Shown here: piece by piece, positions 16,338-24,222 of the stretch
How positions within the stretch are numbered: position 1 is the first letter of the stretch
How the letters are laid out: each line of letters begins with the position of its first letter
NCBI GenBank assembly: GCA_900316935.1
Contig: ONEW01000023.1
Location: forward strand, 1-37,196
Length of the DNA: 37,196 nucleotides
Direction: 5' to 3'
Source of the DNA: an uncultured Selenomonadales bacterium
GTDB taxonomy: Bacteria; Bacillota; Negativicutes; Acidaminococcales; Acidaminococcaceae
Notes under the pieces: generated by a model
The model's input: the letters and a program-made list of their open reading frames with translations, nothing else
The model's database searches: none
What the model was told of the DNA's origin: nothing
Program-made: the position numbers and the translations under genes

Positions 16338-16411
16338 AAAAGACGGCTCCGTAACCGTCCTGCCGGTGTTCCCTTGCGCGGGGACGCCGGAGGAGGCTGC
16401 GGAGCCTTTTT
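16338..16411 (+). terminator. Branched terminator after the NSS gene
   Basis: GGCTCCG (16345) pairs with CGGAGCC (16400), followed by TTTTT. Inside lies a second long stem, CCGGTGTTCCC with GGGGACGCCGG. The size and order make it a strong terminator, although a small structured RNA is not excluded. Confidence 0.7.
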
Positions 16412-16435
16412 CTGCTTCTATTGGCCGGAGCGGCA

Positions 16436-16444
16436 TGATATAAT
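16436..16444 (+). promoter_or_regulatory. Extended -10 promoter of the exported lyase gene
   Basis: TG-A-TATAAT is an extended -10 element with no convincing -35. The leader holds a hairpin with a GGAGG loop (CCCGG..AAACA with TGTTTCCGGG, about 16460-16489), upstream of the real ribosome-binding site. Confidence 0.5.
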
Positions 16445-16506
16445 GAAGATATCGCATTATTTCCCGGGAAACAGGAGGTGTTTCCGGGCGGGAAAAGGAG
16501 GACATC

Positions 16507-18009
16507 ATGCGGAAATCATTGCTTTTGCTGGCCCTCTGCACGCTGCTTTCCGGCGGGGTTGCGGGGCCGGCCCTGGCGGCGCCGGACCAGCCGCCGCGGG
16601 ATAATTTCTACTGGCTGGGGCAGATCAATAAGGCGTCGGACATCATCAATACGGACGAGGGGCTCCTGACGCCGGAAGAGGGCCGTCGCTTCGCCCGGGG
16701 CATTGCGAAGGTGCTTCACGATGGCAACCAGCCCGGTGCGGAGCGGCCGTCGAACGTCATCCGCTTCGAGCCGTACCTGATCCGCGCGGCGGGCCCGCAG
16801 ATCACGAAGATCCATGCGGGGCGTTCGTCCCAGGACATGCTGACCACGGTGGGCGTCATGGAACAGCGGGAGCACCTGCTGGCCATGGCGGATGCCCTGA
16901 ACCGGGTGCAGCGGGACCTCATCCGGTTGGCGGATGCCCATCAGGATACCATCATACCGAACTATACGAACGGCGTGGCGGCGCAGCCGAACAGCCTGGC
17001 CCATTACCTGCTGGCCTATGCCGGCGCGTACGGGCGGGACATGCAGCGCGTGCGGGAATACTACAAGCGGCTGAATCGGTCGCCCATGGGGGCCACGGTC
17101 CTCAACGGCACGGGCTGGCCCCTCAACCGGGACCGGATGGCTGCCTATCTGGGGTTCGACGGACTGGCGTACAATACGTACGATGCCGGGCAGGTCTTTC
17201 CGCAGGAGGCGCCGGTCGAATCGGGCGGCATTGCGGACTGCATCGCCATCCATACGACCAGTTTCATTGAAGAAATCATGCAGCAGTACGCCCAGCCCCG
17301 GCCGTGGATCCTGCTGAAGGAGGGCGGCAGCAATACTTACGTTTCGTCCGCCATGCCGCAGAAGCGGAACCCGGGCATCCTGAACCGCTGCCGCACGGAT
17401 GCGTCGACGTTGCTCGGCATGTCCGTGGAAGGGCTGTTCCGGTCCCACAATATCCCGGCAGGCATGGCCGACGGCCGCCTGAACGGGCGTACCGATGTGT
17501 TCCCCCAGGCGGTGAAGGTGCTGGACGGCATGGACCAGATCCTGAACAACCTCGTCATCCATCCCGAACGGTCCCTGGAAGAGCTGGACCAGGACTGGAC
17601 CTGCTCCCAGGAAATCGCGGACCGGCTGATGAAGAATCACGGCATCCCCTTCCGTACGGGACATCACTTTGCCAGTGAAATCGTTTCCTATGCGCGGGCC
17701 CATGATATTACGCCGAAAGAGTTCACGTACGGGCTGGCACAGCAGGTGTACGCCCAGGTCGTCGAGGACGACCCTGTCCTGCCGCGGCAGTTCCCTATGA
17801 CGGCGGCGGAATGGGACAGCGCGAAAGATCCGGCGGCCATTGTGCGCAACCGCAGTGTCAAAGGCGGCCCGCAGCCGGCGGAACTGGCGAAGATGCTGCG
17901 CATGGCGGAGGCTGCCGCGGCGGACCATGAAGCATGGACCAGGCAGACGCGGAAGAAGCTGGAGGATGCGGAAGCACGGTTGAATGCGGATTTTCAGGCC
18001 AAACTATAA
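16507..18009 (+). CDS. Exported argininosuccinate lyase-like protein (fumarase/aspartase superfamily)
   Basis: The protein has 500 residues. The N-terminus is a signal peptide (MRKSLLLLALCTLLSGG, ending ALA before APDQ). The mature part follows the lyase superfamily: HAGRSSQDMLTT (equivalent to the T/S-H-x-S-D region), a long helical domain, SNTYVSSAMPQKRNPG (the GSSxMPxKxNP signature), and DWTCSQEIADRL. It most resembles argininosuccinate lyase-type members. Cytoplasmic ASL carries no export signal, and no argG is nearby, so the substrate is probably another amino-dicarboxylate taken outside the cytoplasm. AAAAGGAGG precedes the ATG. Confidence 0.8.
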   Translation: MRKSLLLLALCTLLSGGVAGPALAAPDQPPRDNFYWLGQINKASDIINTDEGLLTPEEGRRFARGIAKVLHDGNQPGAERPSNVIRFEPYLIRAAGPQITKIHAGRSSQDMLTTVGVMEQREHLLAMADALNRVQRDLIRLADAHQDTIIPNYTNGVAAQPNSLAHYLLAYAGAYGRDMQRVREYYKRLNRSPMGATVLNGTGWPLNRDRMAAYLGFDGLAYNTYDAGQVFPQEAPVESGGIADCIAIHTTSFIEEIMQQYAQPRPWILLKEGGSNTYVSSAMPQKRNPGILNRCRTDASTLLGMSVEGLFRSHNIPAGMADGRLNGRTDVFPQAVKVLDGMDQILNNLVIHPERSLEELDQDWTCSQEIADRLMKNHGIPFRTGHHFASEIVSYARAHDITPKEFTYGLAQQVYAQVVEDDPVLPRQFPMTAAEWDSAKDPAAIVRNRSVKGGPQPAELAKMLRMAEAAAADHEAWTRQTRKKLEDAEARLNADFQAKL

Positions 18010-18095
18010 TCCGGGATGTCCTTTTTCAATGACGGATTGTCCTTGAACCGCAAGGTTCAGGGAAGACCCGTATGAATGGCAAAAAGGATTATTTG

Positions 18096-18140
18096 ATACG
18101 TGTCGTTTTAATACGTGTTTTTGCGACACGTATTAAAACG
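18096..18140. repeat. Nested inverted repeats with two mutually exclusive hairpins
   Basis: CGTTTTAATACGTGT (18104-18118) and its exact complement (18126-18140) form a 15-bp hairpin with a 7-base loop. ATACGTGTCG at 18096-18105 can pair instead with 18124-18133. It is in the 196-bp gap between convergent genes. No T-run follows, so it is not a plain terminator. Confidence 0.6.
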
Positions 18141-18145
18141 GGAAG

Positions 18146-18187
18146 AACAAAAAAATCTCCTGTGACAGGCGTCTGTCACAGGAGATT
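18146..18187 (-). terminator. Terminator of the SSS symporter gene
   Basis: On the minus strand AATCTCCTGTGACAG pairs with CTGTCACAGGAGATT, followed by a T-run. It lies about 20 bases after the stop codon. Confidence 0.9.
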
Positions 18188-18205
18188 CCGTATTTCTCAG
18201 TCAAT

Positions 18206-19624
18206 TCACTGCTGCGCACTGACCAGCCCTTCCGTCGAGATCGCCTTCTTGCTCACTAAGCTGATTCCGCAGAACACGCCGCCGCAGACGAGCCATTCGG
18301 CGTAAATCACATGGGGCAGGACGCGGACGGCCGGGAAGAACATCCAGGCGGCGAGCACGATGACGGAGGCGAGGATCGTCCAGAACGCGGCCTGGCGGGA
18401 GCAGTACTGGGGAGCATACATGGTCATGAGCACGATGACGGAGAAGGCCGCCATGAGGGACAGGCCGGCCATGAGGGTGGAAATGATGCCGCTGATGGTG
18501 AGGGCGAAGCCCAGGGTCAACAGGCCGAGCAGAAGGACGGAGACGCGGGTGACGCGCATATATTTCCTGTCGTCCATTCCGGGGTCGATGAAGCGTTTAT
18601 GGATGTCGTGGGAATACAGCGTGGCGGCCGACAGGAGCAGATTGCAGGCCGTGCTGACATCGGCGGCCCAGAGGGAGGCCAGGGTGATGCCGGCAACCCA
18701 CGGGTTGAGGCTCATGATGAGGCGGGGCAGGGCCGTCGTGGGCGGGATGCCGGGATAGATTTCCGAGGCGATGACGCCGAGCAGGGCGGCGACGAAGCCG
18801 ACGGGCAGCATGACGAGACCGCCGATGACGAAGCCTTTACGGGCGGTCCGGACGTCTTTGGCGCCCAGGGAGATCTGGATGATGGCCTGGAGGGACAGGT
18901 TGACCGTGACGAGGACGACGATCCACGTGACGATGGTCATGGGGCCGACGCCGCTGACGAAGTCCAGGGACGTGAGGGACGGGGCCTTGATGGCGACGAC
19001 GTCGATGCCGCCGGTCATACCCAGGATCAGGAAGGCGGCGACGGTGATGCCGATGTACTGCAGCGTCACATTCAGGACGTTGGACTGGCTGGCGGACCAC
19101 ATGCCGCCGATGAGGGTGATGCCGATGAAGACGAGGGCGCTCGTGAGCATGCCCGTGAGGGGCGTGAAGATGGTGGGCAGCAGGGCGGCCAGGATGGCGC
19201 CGCCGGCCACGTACTGCAGGCTCATGATGACGAGCTGCACGAGGACCTGGCAGCCGATGCCGGCGATCATGCTGCGCCGGTCATAGTAGCGCTCCAGCAG
19301 TTCCGGCACGGTCGTGATGTTGAGCTGGCGGTACTTTTTCGCGACGGTGAGGCCCATGACGATGGCGCCGATGCCCCAGGCCGCCGTATACCAGCCGGCG
19401 GACAGGCCCACTTTGTACGCCTGTTCCGCGACGCCGATGGTCGATGCGCCGCCGACGGCAAGGCCGACGATGCTGACCATGACGAGGGTGGTGGGCAGTT
19501 TGCGGCTGGCGAGCACATAGGCTTCCGCCGACGCGGCAGCCCGCCGTTTCACATACCAGCTGATGCCGAACAGCACCCCGATGTAGACTAAAATGATGAA
19601 AACCTGAATGGCCGATGAACCCAT
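18206..19624 (-). CDS. Sodium:solute symporter (SSS family), predicted phenylalanine/aromatic amino acid uptake
   Basis: The 472-residue membrane protein has about 13 helices and the SSS pattern: an N-terminal LASRKLPTTLVMVSIVGLAVGGASTIGVAEQAY, AAWGIGAIVMGL, PELLERYY, and GGMWSASQSNVLNVTLQYIG. Substrates in this family range from proline and pantothenate to acetate. The leader carries a T-box whose specifier reads UUC (Phe), so import of phenylalanine is the best guess; this rests on regulation, not on the protein. I chose ATG 19624 because GGAG lies eight bases upstream; GTG 19633 overlaps it. Confidence 0.85.
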   Translation of the reverse strand: MGSSAIQVFIILVYIGVLFGISWYVKRRAAASAEAYVLASRKLPTTLVMVSIVGLAVGGASTIGVAEQAYKVGLSAGWYTAAWGIGAIVMGLTVAKKYRQLNITTVPELLERYYDRRSMIAGIGCQVLVQLVIMSLQYVAGGAILAALLPTIFTPLTGMLTSALVFIGITLIGGMWSASQSNVLNVTLQYIGITVAAFLILGMTGGIDVVAIKAPSLTSLDFVSGVGPMTIVTWIVVLVTVNLSLQAIIQISLGAKDVRTARKGFVIGGLVMLPVGFVAALLGVIASEIYPGIPPTTALPRLIMSLNPWVAGITLASLWAADVSTACNLLLSAATLYSHDIHKRFIDPGMDDRKYMRVTRVSVLLLGLLTLGFALTISGIISTLMAGLSLMAAFSVIVLMTMYAPQYCSRQAAFWTILASVIVLAAWMFFPAVRVLPHVIYAEWLVCGGVFCGISLVSKKAISTEGLVSAQQ

Positions 19625-19667
19625 TTCCGACACTCCTCTCTTGTCCTTCCCTTTTTCCGGTACCCAT

Positions 19668-19695
19668 AAAAAAAGCCGTCCCTTGAGGGACGGCT
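19668..19695 (-). terminator. Second (gene-proximal) T-box terminator
   Basis: On the minus strand AGCCGTCCC pairs with GGGACGGCT around TCAA and is followed by seven T residues. It begins only a few bases after the second T-box core and does not use that core as its 5' arm. Confidence 0.85.
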
Positions 19696-19723
19696 CTGCC
19701 GCGGTACCACCCTGCTTACCGAT

Positions 19724-19778
19724 GGAAACAAAAGAGGGTGGCCGCCAGGGACGGAAACAGGTTCCGCGGTACCACCCT
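19724..19778 (-). terminator. First T-box terminator, built from the T-box core
   Basis: AGGGTGG plus CCGC of the first T-box pairs with GCGG plus CCACCCT, followed by CTTTTGTTT. Use of the core as its 5' arm makes it exclusive with the antiterminator. Confidence 0.8.
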
Positions 19779-19977
19779 CATTATCTCGAATCGATCAACT
19801 CATGGCCGTGTAACGGCAGCCACACCGGTGCAGCCTACTGTCAATTCAGCTGCACAGTTCCAGGATGAACTTCATGACCTTTTCCCTTGGCCCCTTGCAC
19901 CACCCGGGGCCTCTCTGCGAAGTTCCAAGGCACTACTTTATCCCTTCGTCACTGTTGTCGTGTTGAATTATGGTTCC

Positions 19978-20005
19978 ATTTTATCGGAAAGACGGCCAAT
20001 GTCAA
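19978..20005 (-). promoter_or_regulatory. Promoter of the T-box transcript
   Basis: TTGACA and TAAAAT on the minus strand are 16 bases apart, placed just upstream of Stem I. Confidence 0.8.
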
Positions 20006-20072
20006 GCCTTGCTTCGCAATTTTTTTGCGGATGCGGCAAAACTGTTACATCCTGTACATTTTCACTGGCGGC

Positions 20073-20969
20073 TCAGGCGCGGCCCAGGGCGAAGACGGCA
20101 CCGAGGATGAGCACGATGCCGGCTGTTTCAATCGGACCGAAGGCGAGGCCGAAGAAAAGCATACTGAAGAAGATGGACGACACGGGCTCCGTGGCGCCCA
20201 GGATGCCCGTCACCTGGGGCGGGATGTATTGGACACTGGCAATGTAGAGCGAGAAGGCGAGGACCGTGCCGAGGAGGACGACGAAGGCGAAGGCGCCGAG
20301 GAAGGGCAGGTCGCGGGGCATGTCGTAGTTCCAGGGCTGGGCGAAGGGCAGGCACACGAGGCCGCCGACGATCATGCCCCAGCCGACGGTGAGGGGCGCG
20401 CCCCAGCGCAGGATCATGTCGCGGGGCTGGACCGTGTAGAGGGCCGCGGCGGCGGCGGACAAAAGGCCCAGGACGAGCGCCTTCGGCGAAACGGCGAGGG
20501 AGTCCCAGCGGCCGCCGGTCACGATGAGGACCGTGCCGAGGACGGCGGCGAGGGTGCACCAGAATTCGCGCAGGCGGGGCAGGCGCCGTTCGCGCAGGCA
20601 GACCCACAGGACGATGAGGATGGCCATCAGGTACTGCAGGATGGTGGCGATGGCGGCGTTGCTCTCTTTGATGGTGGCAAAGTAGAAGTATTGGGTCCCC
20701 AGCATGCCGAGGGTGCCGAAGAGGACGAGGGGCAGGCGGTCCCGTTTTTCCCGCCAGATGCGGCAGGGATTCCGGCCGCTCAGGATCCGGTCGAGGCCGA
20801 GGAGGAAGAGGCCGGACAGGATCAGGCGGGCGCCGGTGAGCCAGTACGTCGGGATGGCGCGGTCCGTGAGCAGGTACTGGCCGGCGATGCCCGAGGCACC
20901 CCAGAAGATGCAGCCGGAGACGGCCATCAGGATGCCGCGGAGATGCTGGTTCTGATTGGGATTCCGCAT
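20073..20969 (-). CDS. EamA/DMT family transporter
   Basis: The 298-residue inner-membrane protein has ten predicted helices in two EamA repeats. The first begins near GILMAVSGCIFWGASGIAGQYLL and ends with LGTVLIVTGG; the second covers ALVLGLLSAAAAALYTVQPR to IPPQVTGILGATEPVSSIFFSMLFFG. The family exports or imports small metabolites such as amino acids; the substrate here is unknown. Its ATG lies one base after the TAA of the TAXI gene, so translation is probably coupled. The same solute may be handled by both systems, but that is inference. Confidence 0.88.
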   Translation of the reverse strand: MRNPNQNQHLRGILMAVSGCIFWGASGIAGQYLLTDRAIPTYWLTGARLILSGLFLLGLDRILSGRNPCRIWREKRDRLPLVLFGTLGMLGTQYFYFATIKESNAAIATILQYLMAILIVLWVCLRERRLPRLREFWCTLAAVLGTVLIVTGGRWDSLAVSPKALVLGLLSAAAAALYTVQPRDMILRWGAPLTVGWGMIVGGLVCLPFAQPWNYDMPRDLPFLGAFAFVVLLGTVLAFSLYIASVQYIPPQVTGILGATEPVSSIFFSMLFFGLAFGPIETAGIVLILGAVFALGRA

Positions 20970-20970
20970 A

Positions 20971-21981
20971 TTACTTCAATACACCGATTTCTTTGTAGTA
21001 TTTGGCAGCGCCCGGATGGAGCGGCACGTTGGCAATATCCTTGACGGCGTCGGCCGGTTGCAGGCCTTTCAGGTTCTTCTGGGATCTGCCCAGGTCCTCA
21101 ATGTGCTCCCAGAAGGATTTGGTCATCTGGTAGACCGTGTCTTCCGGCAGGTCGCCGCGGCAGAACATGACCATCTTGACGGCCGTGGTCTGGACGGGGT
21201 CTTTCTGGTTCGGGTAGGTGCCGGCGGGAATCGTGTATTTCACGTACCAGGGATACTGGGCCTTCAGTTTGGCGAAGATGTCGTCGCCGATGCTGAGCAG
21301 GCTGCAGTTGGCCGTCAGGGCCTGGGAAACGGCGGACGCGGGGGCGCCGGACATGATCCAGGCGCCGTCGAGGGTGCCGTTCTGCAGCATGTCGGCGGCA
21401 CCGCCGAAGGCAATGTATTCCGCCTTGAAGTCATCGGGGAAGTGCAGGCCGGCGGTGGTGAAATGGGCTTTGGCTTCGTTGTAGACGGACGACCCGGCGG
21501 AGGCCACGGCGAAATGCTTGCCTTTGACATCGGCCAGGGTCCTGATGCCCGACTTGTTGGTCACGACGACCTGATTCGGGTTCAGGTAGAGGCCGGCGAT
21601 GGCCTTCAAATCTTTGTAGGCATGGCCTTTGAAACTGTCCGTGCCGTTCAGGCACTGGGACACGTTGCTCGAAATGGCGATGGAGACCTGGGCTTCGCCG
21701 TCCGACACCATGTTCAGGTTGGCGATGCCGCCGGCCGAGGCCTGGCTCGAGGCCTGCACACCGGGCACGGTCTTGTTCCAGTTGTTGGTGATGGCGGCAC
21801 CGACGGCGTAGAGGGCGCCGGACGCGGAGGCTGTCGGGAAGTTGATCTTCACCTTCTGACCGGCCGCCGGCTGGGACGGTGCGGCGGCTTTCTTGTCCCC
21901 GCCGCCGCAGCCTGCGAGGGCGCCGATGGCGAAGGATGCCGTCAGGACGGCACACAGGGCGCGTTTCCAAAATCTGTTCAT
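20971..21981 (-). CDS. TRAP transporter solute-binding protein, TAXI family (lipoprotein)
   Basis: This 336-residue extracytoplasmic receptor starts MNRFWKRALCAVL and has a lipobox LAGC followed by a Gly/Lys/Ala-rich spacer, so it is membrane-anchored on the outer face of the inner membrane. The fold matches TAXI proteins: INFPTASASGALYAVGAAI, GGIANLNMVSDGEAQVSIA, SDV-like VKGKHFAVASAGS, and PKPTL-type PVQTTAVKMVMFC. TAXI systems usually take up dicarboxylates or glutamate-like solutes; the ligand is unknown here. ATG 21981 is preceded by AAGGAG, which rules out the upstream M at 22017. Confidence 0.92.
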   Translation of the reverse strand: MNRFWKRALCAVLTASFAIGALAGCGGGDKKAAAPSQPAAGQKVKINFPTASASGALYAVGAAITNNWNKTVPGVQASSQASAGGIANLNMVSDGEAQVSIAISSNVSQCLNGTDSFKGHAYKDLKAIAGLYLNPNQVVVTNKSGIRTLADVKGKHFAVASAGSSVYNEAKAHFTTAGLHFPDDFKAEYIAFGGAADMLQNGTLDGAWIMSGAPASAVSQALTANCSLLSIGDDIFAKLKAQYPWYVKYTIPAGTYPNQKDPVQTTAVKMVMFCRGDLPEDTVYQMTKSFWEHIEDLGRSQKNLKGLQPADAVKDIANVPLHPGAAKYYKEIGVLK

Positions 21982-22020
21982 AGTAAGACTCCTTTCCTTG
22001 CTCCTAGAGCAGGACATCTT

Positions 22021-24042
22021 TTATTTTGCAGGCGCGGGAGGCAGCTTTTTGCGGCGGAGGAGCTGCAAAAAGAGCACGGCGGCCAGGCAGACGAAACCGG
22101 CGCCGTCCGTGACCATGCCCGGGTAGAGCAGGAAGGGGGCGGCGAGGATCAGCACGAGGCGTTCGGGGAGGCGGGCTTTCAGCAGGAGCCAGCCTTCGAG
22201 ACCGGCCACGAGGGAGACCGTGCCCGCGCAGGCCGTGAAGAAGGTCCAGGCGCTCTGGGCGAAGGTGGCGGTCTTGTCGGCGCCCAGCAGCAGGATCGGG
22301 TTGTTCAGGAAGAAGAAGGGGATGAGGAAGCCGATGAGGCCCAGGCGGACGGCCCAGATACCGGTCCTGGTCTGGTCGCTCCCGGCGATGCCCGAGGCCA
22401 CGTAGACGCTCATGGCGACAGGCGGCGTGATGTTGGACAGGCACGCGTAGATGAGGCAGAACAGGTGCGCCGTGAGGGCCGGCACGCCGGCGTTGATGAG
22501 GACCGGCACGGCGACGGCCTGGACGATGACGTAGGCGGCGACGCCGGGCACGCCCATGCCGAGGATGACGGACATGACCATGACCAGAAAGCCGGTCAGG
22601 TAGATGCTGCCGTTTTCGACGACGGACAGGATCAGGTAGCCCATGTTGAGGCCCATGCTGGTGAGCGTGACAGTGCCGATGATGACGCCGATGATGACGC
22701 AGCAGACACCGACGGAAATGGCGCTTTGGGCGCCTTCGACGGTGGCAGCGACGATGGCCTGCCAGCCCATGCGCGTTTCCTTGCGCAGCCAGCTGGCGAT
22801 GATGGTGGCGAAAATGGAGACGACGGCCGCCAGCAGCGGCGTGTAGCCGGCGGACATAAGGCCGATGAGGGTGATCAGGGGCAGGACCAGATGGCCCTGT
22901 TCCTTCAGCACCTTCGTGGCATCGGGGATGTTCTCTTCCGCCAGGCCGGAAAGGCCCAGGCGCCGGGCTTCGAAGTGGACCGAGAAGAGCAGGCCCAGGT
23001 AGTACAGGAAGGCCGGCACGATGGCGGCAATCATGACGACGGTGTAGCTCAGGTTCAGGAATTCCGCCATGACGAAGCCGACGGCGCCCATGATGGGCGG
23101 GCAGAACTGGCCGCCCGTGGAGGCGACGGATTCGACGGCGCCGGCGAACTCTTTCTTATACCCGGTGCGCTTCATCAGGGGGATGGTGATGGTGCCCGTC
23201 GTGGCGACGTTGGCGATGGCCGAGCCGTTGATCATGCCCAGCAGGGCCGAAGCGACGACGGCCACCTTGGCCGGCCCGCCCGATGTCCGGCCCACGAGGG
23301 TCAGGGAAAAGTCATTGATGAATCGGGAGAACCCGCTGTGCTTCAGGAAGGCGCCGAACAGGACGAAGAGGAAGATGTACGTCGCCGAGACGCCGATGCC
23401 GGTGCCCAGCAGGCCCTGGGTGCCCCAGAACTGGGTGACGAGGACCCGTTTCAGCGTGAAGCCGTTGTGCCCCAACAGGCCCGGCAGGTAGGCGCCGAAC
23501 CAGTTGTAGGCCAGGAAGACCAGCGCCAGGACCGCCAGGTTGCCCGACGCGCGGCGCGCTGCCTCGAAAACCACGGCGACCGCCACGGCGGCGATGCCGA
23601 CCTCGAAGCCGGTGACGCGGCCGCCGGTCTCGGCGATGCGCGTGAAGTTCAGGACCAGGTAGCCGAAGGACGCCGTCGACAGGACGATGAGCACCATATC
23701 CCGCAGCGGCGGCACGGTAAAGGTCCGTTTTTCCTTTTTATACGCCGGGAAGAGAAGGAACGTGAACAACAGGAGGAACATGCAGTGGAAGGCCCGCAGG
23801 TTGATGGCGCTGATGACGCCCGCAGTCGTGAAATACAACTGGAAGAGCGCCCAGAAACAAAGCAGGACCGTGAGGATTTTGCGCATGGGGCCCCGGTACG
23901 TGCGCAGCCGCGATTCGGCCTCCTTTTCCTCCAGCATGCGGCGCGCCTTTTCGTCAAGGCTGCGCTGCTGTGACGGGTCGATGGCCCGGGCCGCGGGGGT
24001 TCCGGAACCTTCGGCCCCGGGCGGATTGGTTGGCTTGTCCAT
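22021..24042 (-). CDS. TRAP transporter fused permease (4TM/12TM type)
   Basis: The 673-residue protein joins the small DctQ-like and large DctM-like membrane subunits, as is usual for TAXI systems. After a hydrophilic N-terminus of ~50 residues come about 4 helices (LTVLLCFWALFQLYF and following), then the 12-helix core with the signatures GLINGSAIANVATTGTITIPLMKR-like, GGQFCPPIMGAVGF and GMGVPGVAAYVIV. It uses sodium gradients to move the solute delivered by the TAXI protein. It begins a three-gene operon (permease, receptor, EamA) with only 39 bp before the receptor gene. ATG 24042 has AAGGAG upstream. Confidence 0.93.
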   Translation of the reverse strand: MDKPTNPPGAEGSGTPAARAIDPSQQRSLDEKARRMLEEKEAESRLRTYRGPMRKILTVLLCFWALFQLYFTTAGVISAINLRAFHCMFLLLFTFLLFPAYKKEKRTFTVPPLRDMVLIVLSTASFGYLVLNFTRIAETGGRVTGFEVGIAAVAVAVVFEAARRASGNLAVLALVFLAYNWFGAYLPGLLGHNGFTLKRVLVTQFWGTQGLLGTGIGVSATYIFLFVLFGAFLKHSGFSRFINDFSLTLVGRTSGGPAKVAVVASALLGMINGSAIANVATTGTITIPLMKRTGYKKEFAGAVESVASTGGQFCPPIMGAVGFVMAEFLNLSYTVVMIAAIVPAFLYYLGLLFSVHFEARRLGLSGLAEENIPDATKVLKEQGHLVLPLITLIGLMSAGYTPLLAAVVSIFATIIASWLRKETRMGWQAIVAATVEGAQSAISVGVCCVIIGVIIGTVTLTSMGLNMGYLILSVVENGSIYLTGFLVMVMSVILGMGVPGVAAYVIVQAVAVPVLINAGVPALTAHLFCLIYACLSNITPPVAMSVYVASGIAGSDQTRTGIWAVRLGLIGFLIPFFFLNNPILLLGADKTATFAQSAWTFFTACAGTVSLVAGLEGWLLLKARLPERLVLILAAPFLLYPGMVTDGAGFVCLAAVLFLQLLRRKKLPPAPAK

Positions 24043-24170
24043 GAAGACTTTCTCTCCTTACCTTTTAAAGAATTATCTAATATATATAAGCAACGTGTGC
24101 ATATAATACCATATTTTGCCAAAATTTCACATGGTGCGGGTCTGGCGGGCAGGAAAAGGAACCCCCCGTC

Positions 24171-24202
24171 GGGGAAACTGTAAGGTTCGTAACAGTTTCC
24201 CC
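24171..24202 (-). terminator. Hairpin after the esterase gene
   Basis: An 11-bp perfect stem, GGGGAAACTGT with ACAGTTTCCCC, has a 10-base loop. A T-run is distant, so termination is plausible but not certain. Confidence 0.45.
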
Positions 24203-24222
24203 GGCCTGTGCCTGGCCCGGGG

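Larger units (their letters stand above)
19668..19960 (-). promoter_or_regulatory. T-box leader with one Stem I and two T-box cores, Phe specifier
   Basis: Stem I has the canonical parts: GACGAAGGGAT with a kink turn, the AGTA and GAA halves of the specifier-loop E motif, an AGAGAG bulge region and a GGTGCAAG apical loop. One base after GAA comes TTC (19867-19869) and then A, the position used by the glycine codon in B. subtilis glyQS, so the specifier is probably Phe. Two identical 15-base T-box cores (AGGGTGGTACCGCGG) lie at 19764-19778 and 19699-19713, each followed by a terminator. The UGGU bulge fits the A-CCA end of the tRNA-Phe in this window. Confidence 0.88.

Noticed and set aside
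18104..18140. 15-bp hairpin as the terminator of the exported lyase gene
   Set aside because: No T-run follows on the plus strand.
18311..19591. Plus-strand open frame rich in Gly, Asp, Glu and His opposite the SSS gene
   Set aside because: It is an artefact of reading hydrophobic codons in antisense; there is no start context.
19699..19713. Second T-box core as an independent second riboswitch
   Set aside because: Only about 25 bases separate it from the first terminator, too short for a Stem I and specifier.
19867..19870. Specifier read as GTT (Val) directly after GAA
   Set aside because: The glyQS register places one base between GAA and the codon, and a purine should follow the codon; TTC-A fits while GTT-C does not.
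20956..23973. Plus-strand open frame of about 1000 codons opposite the TRAP transporter genes
   Set aside because: It is a GC-rich shadow: low-complexity Gly/Asp/Glu/Arg composition, no ribosome-binding site, and directly antisense to well-supported genes.
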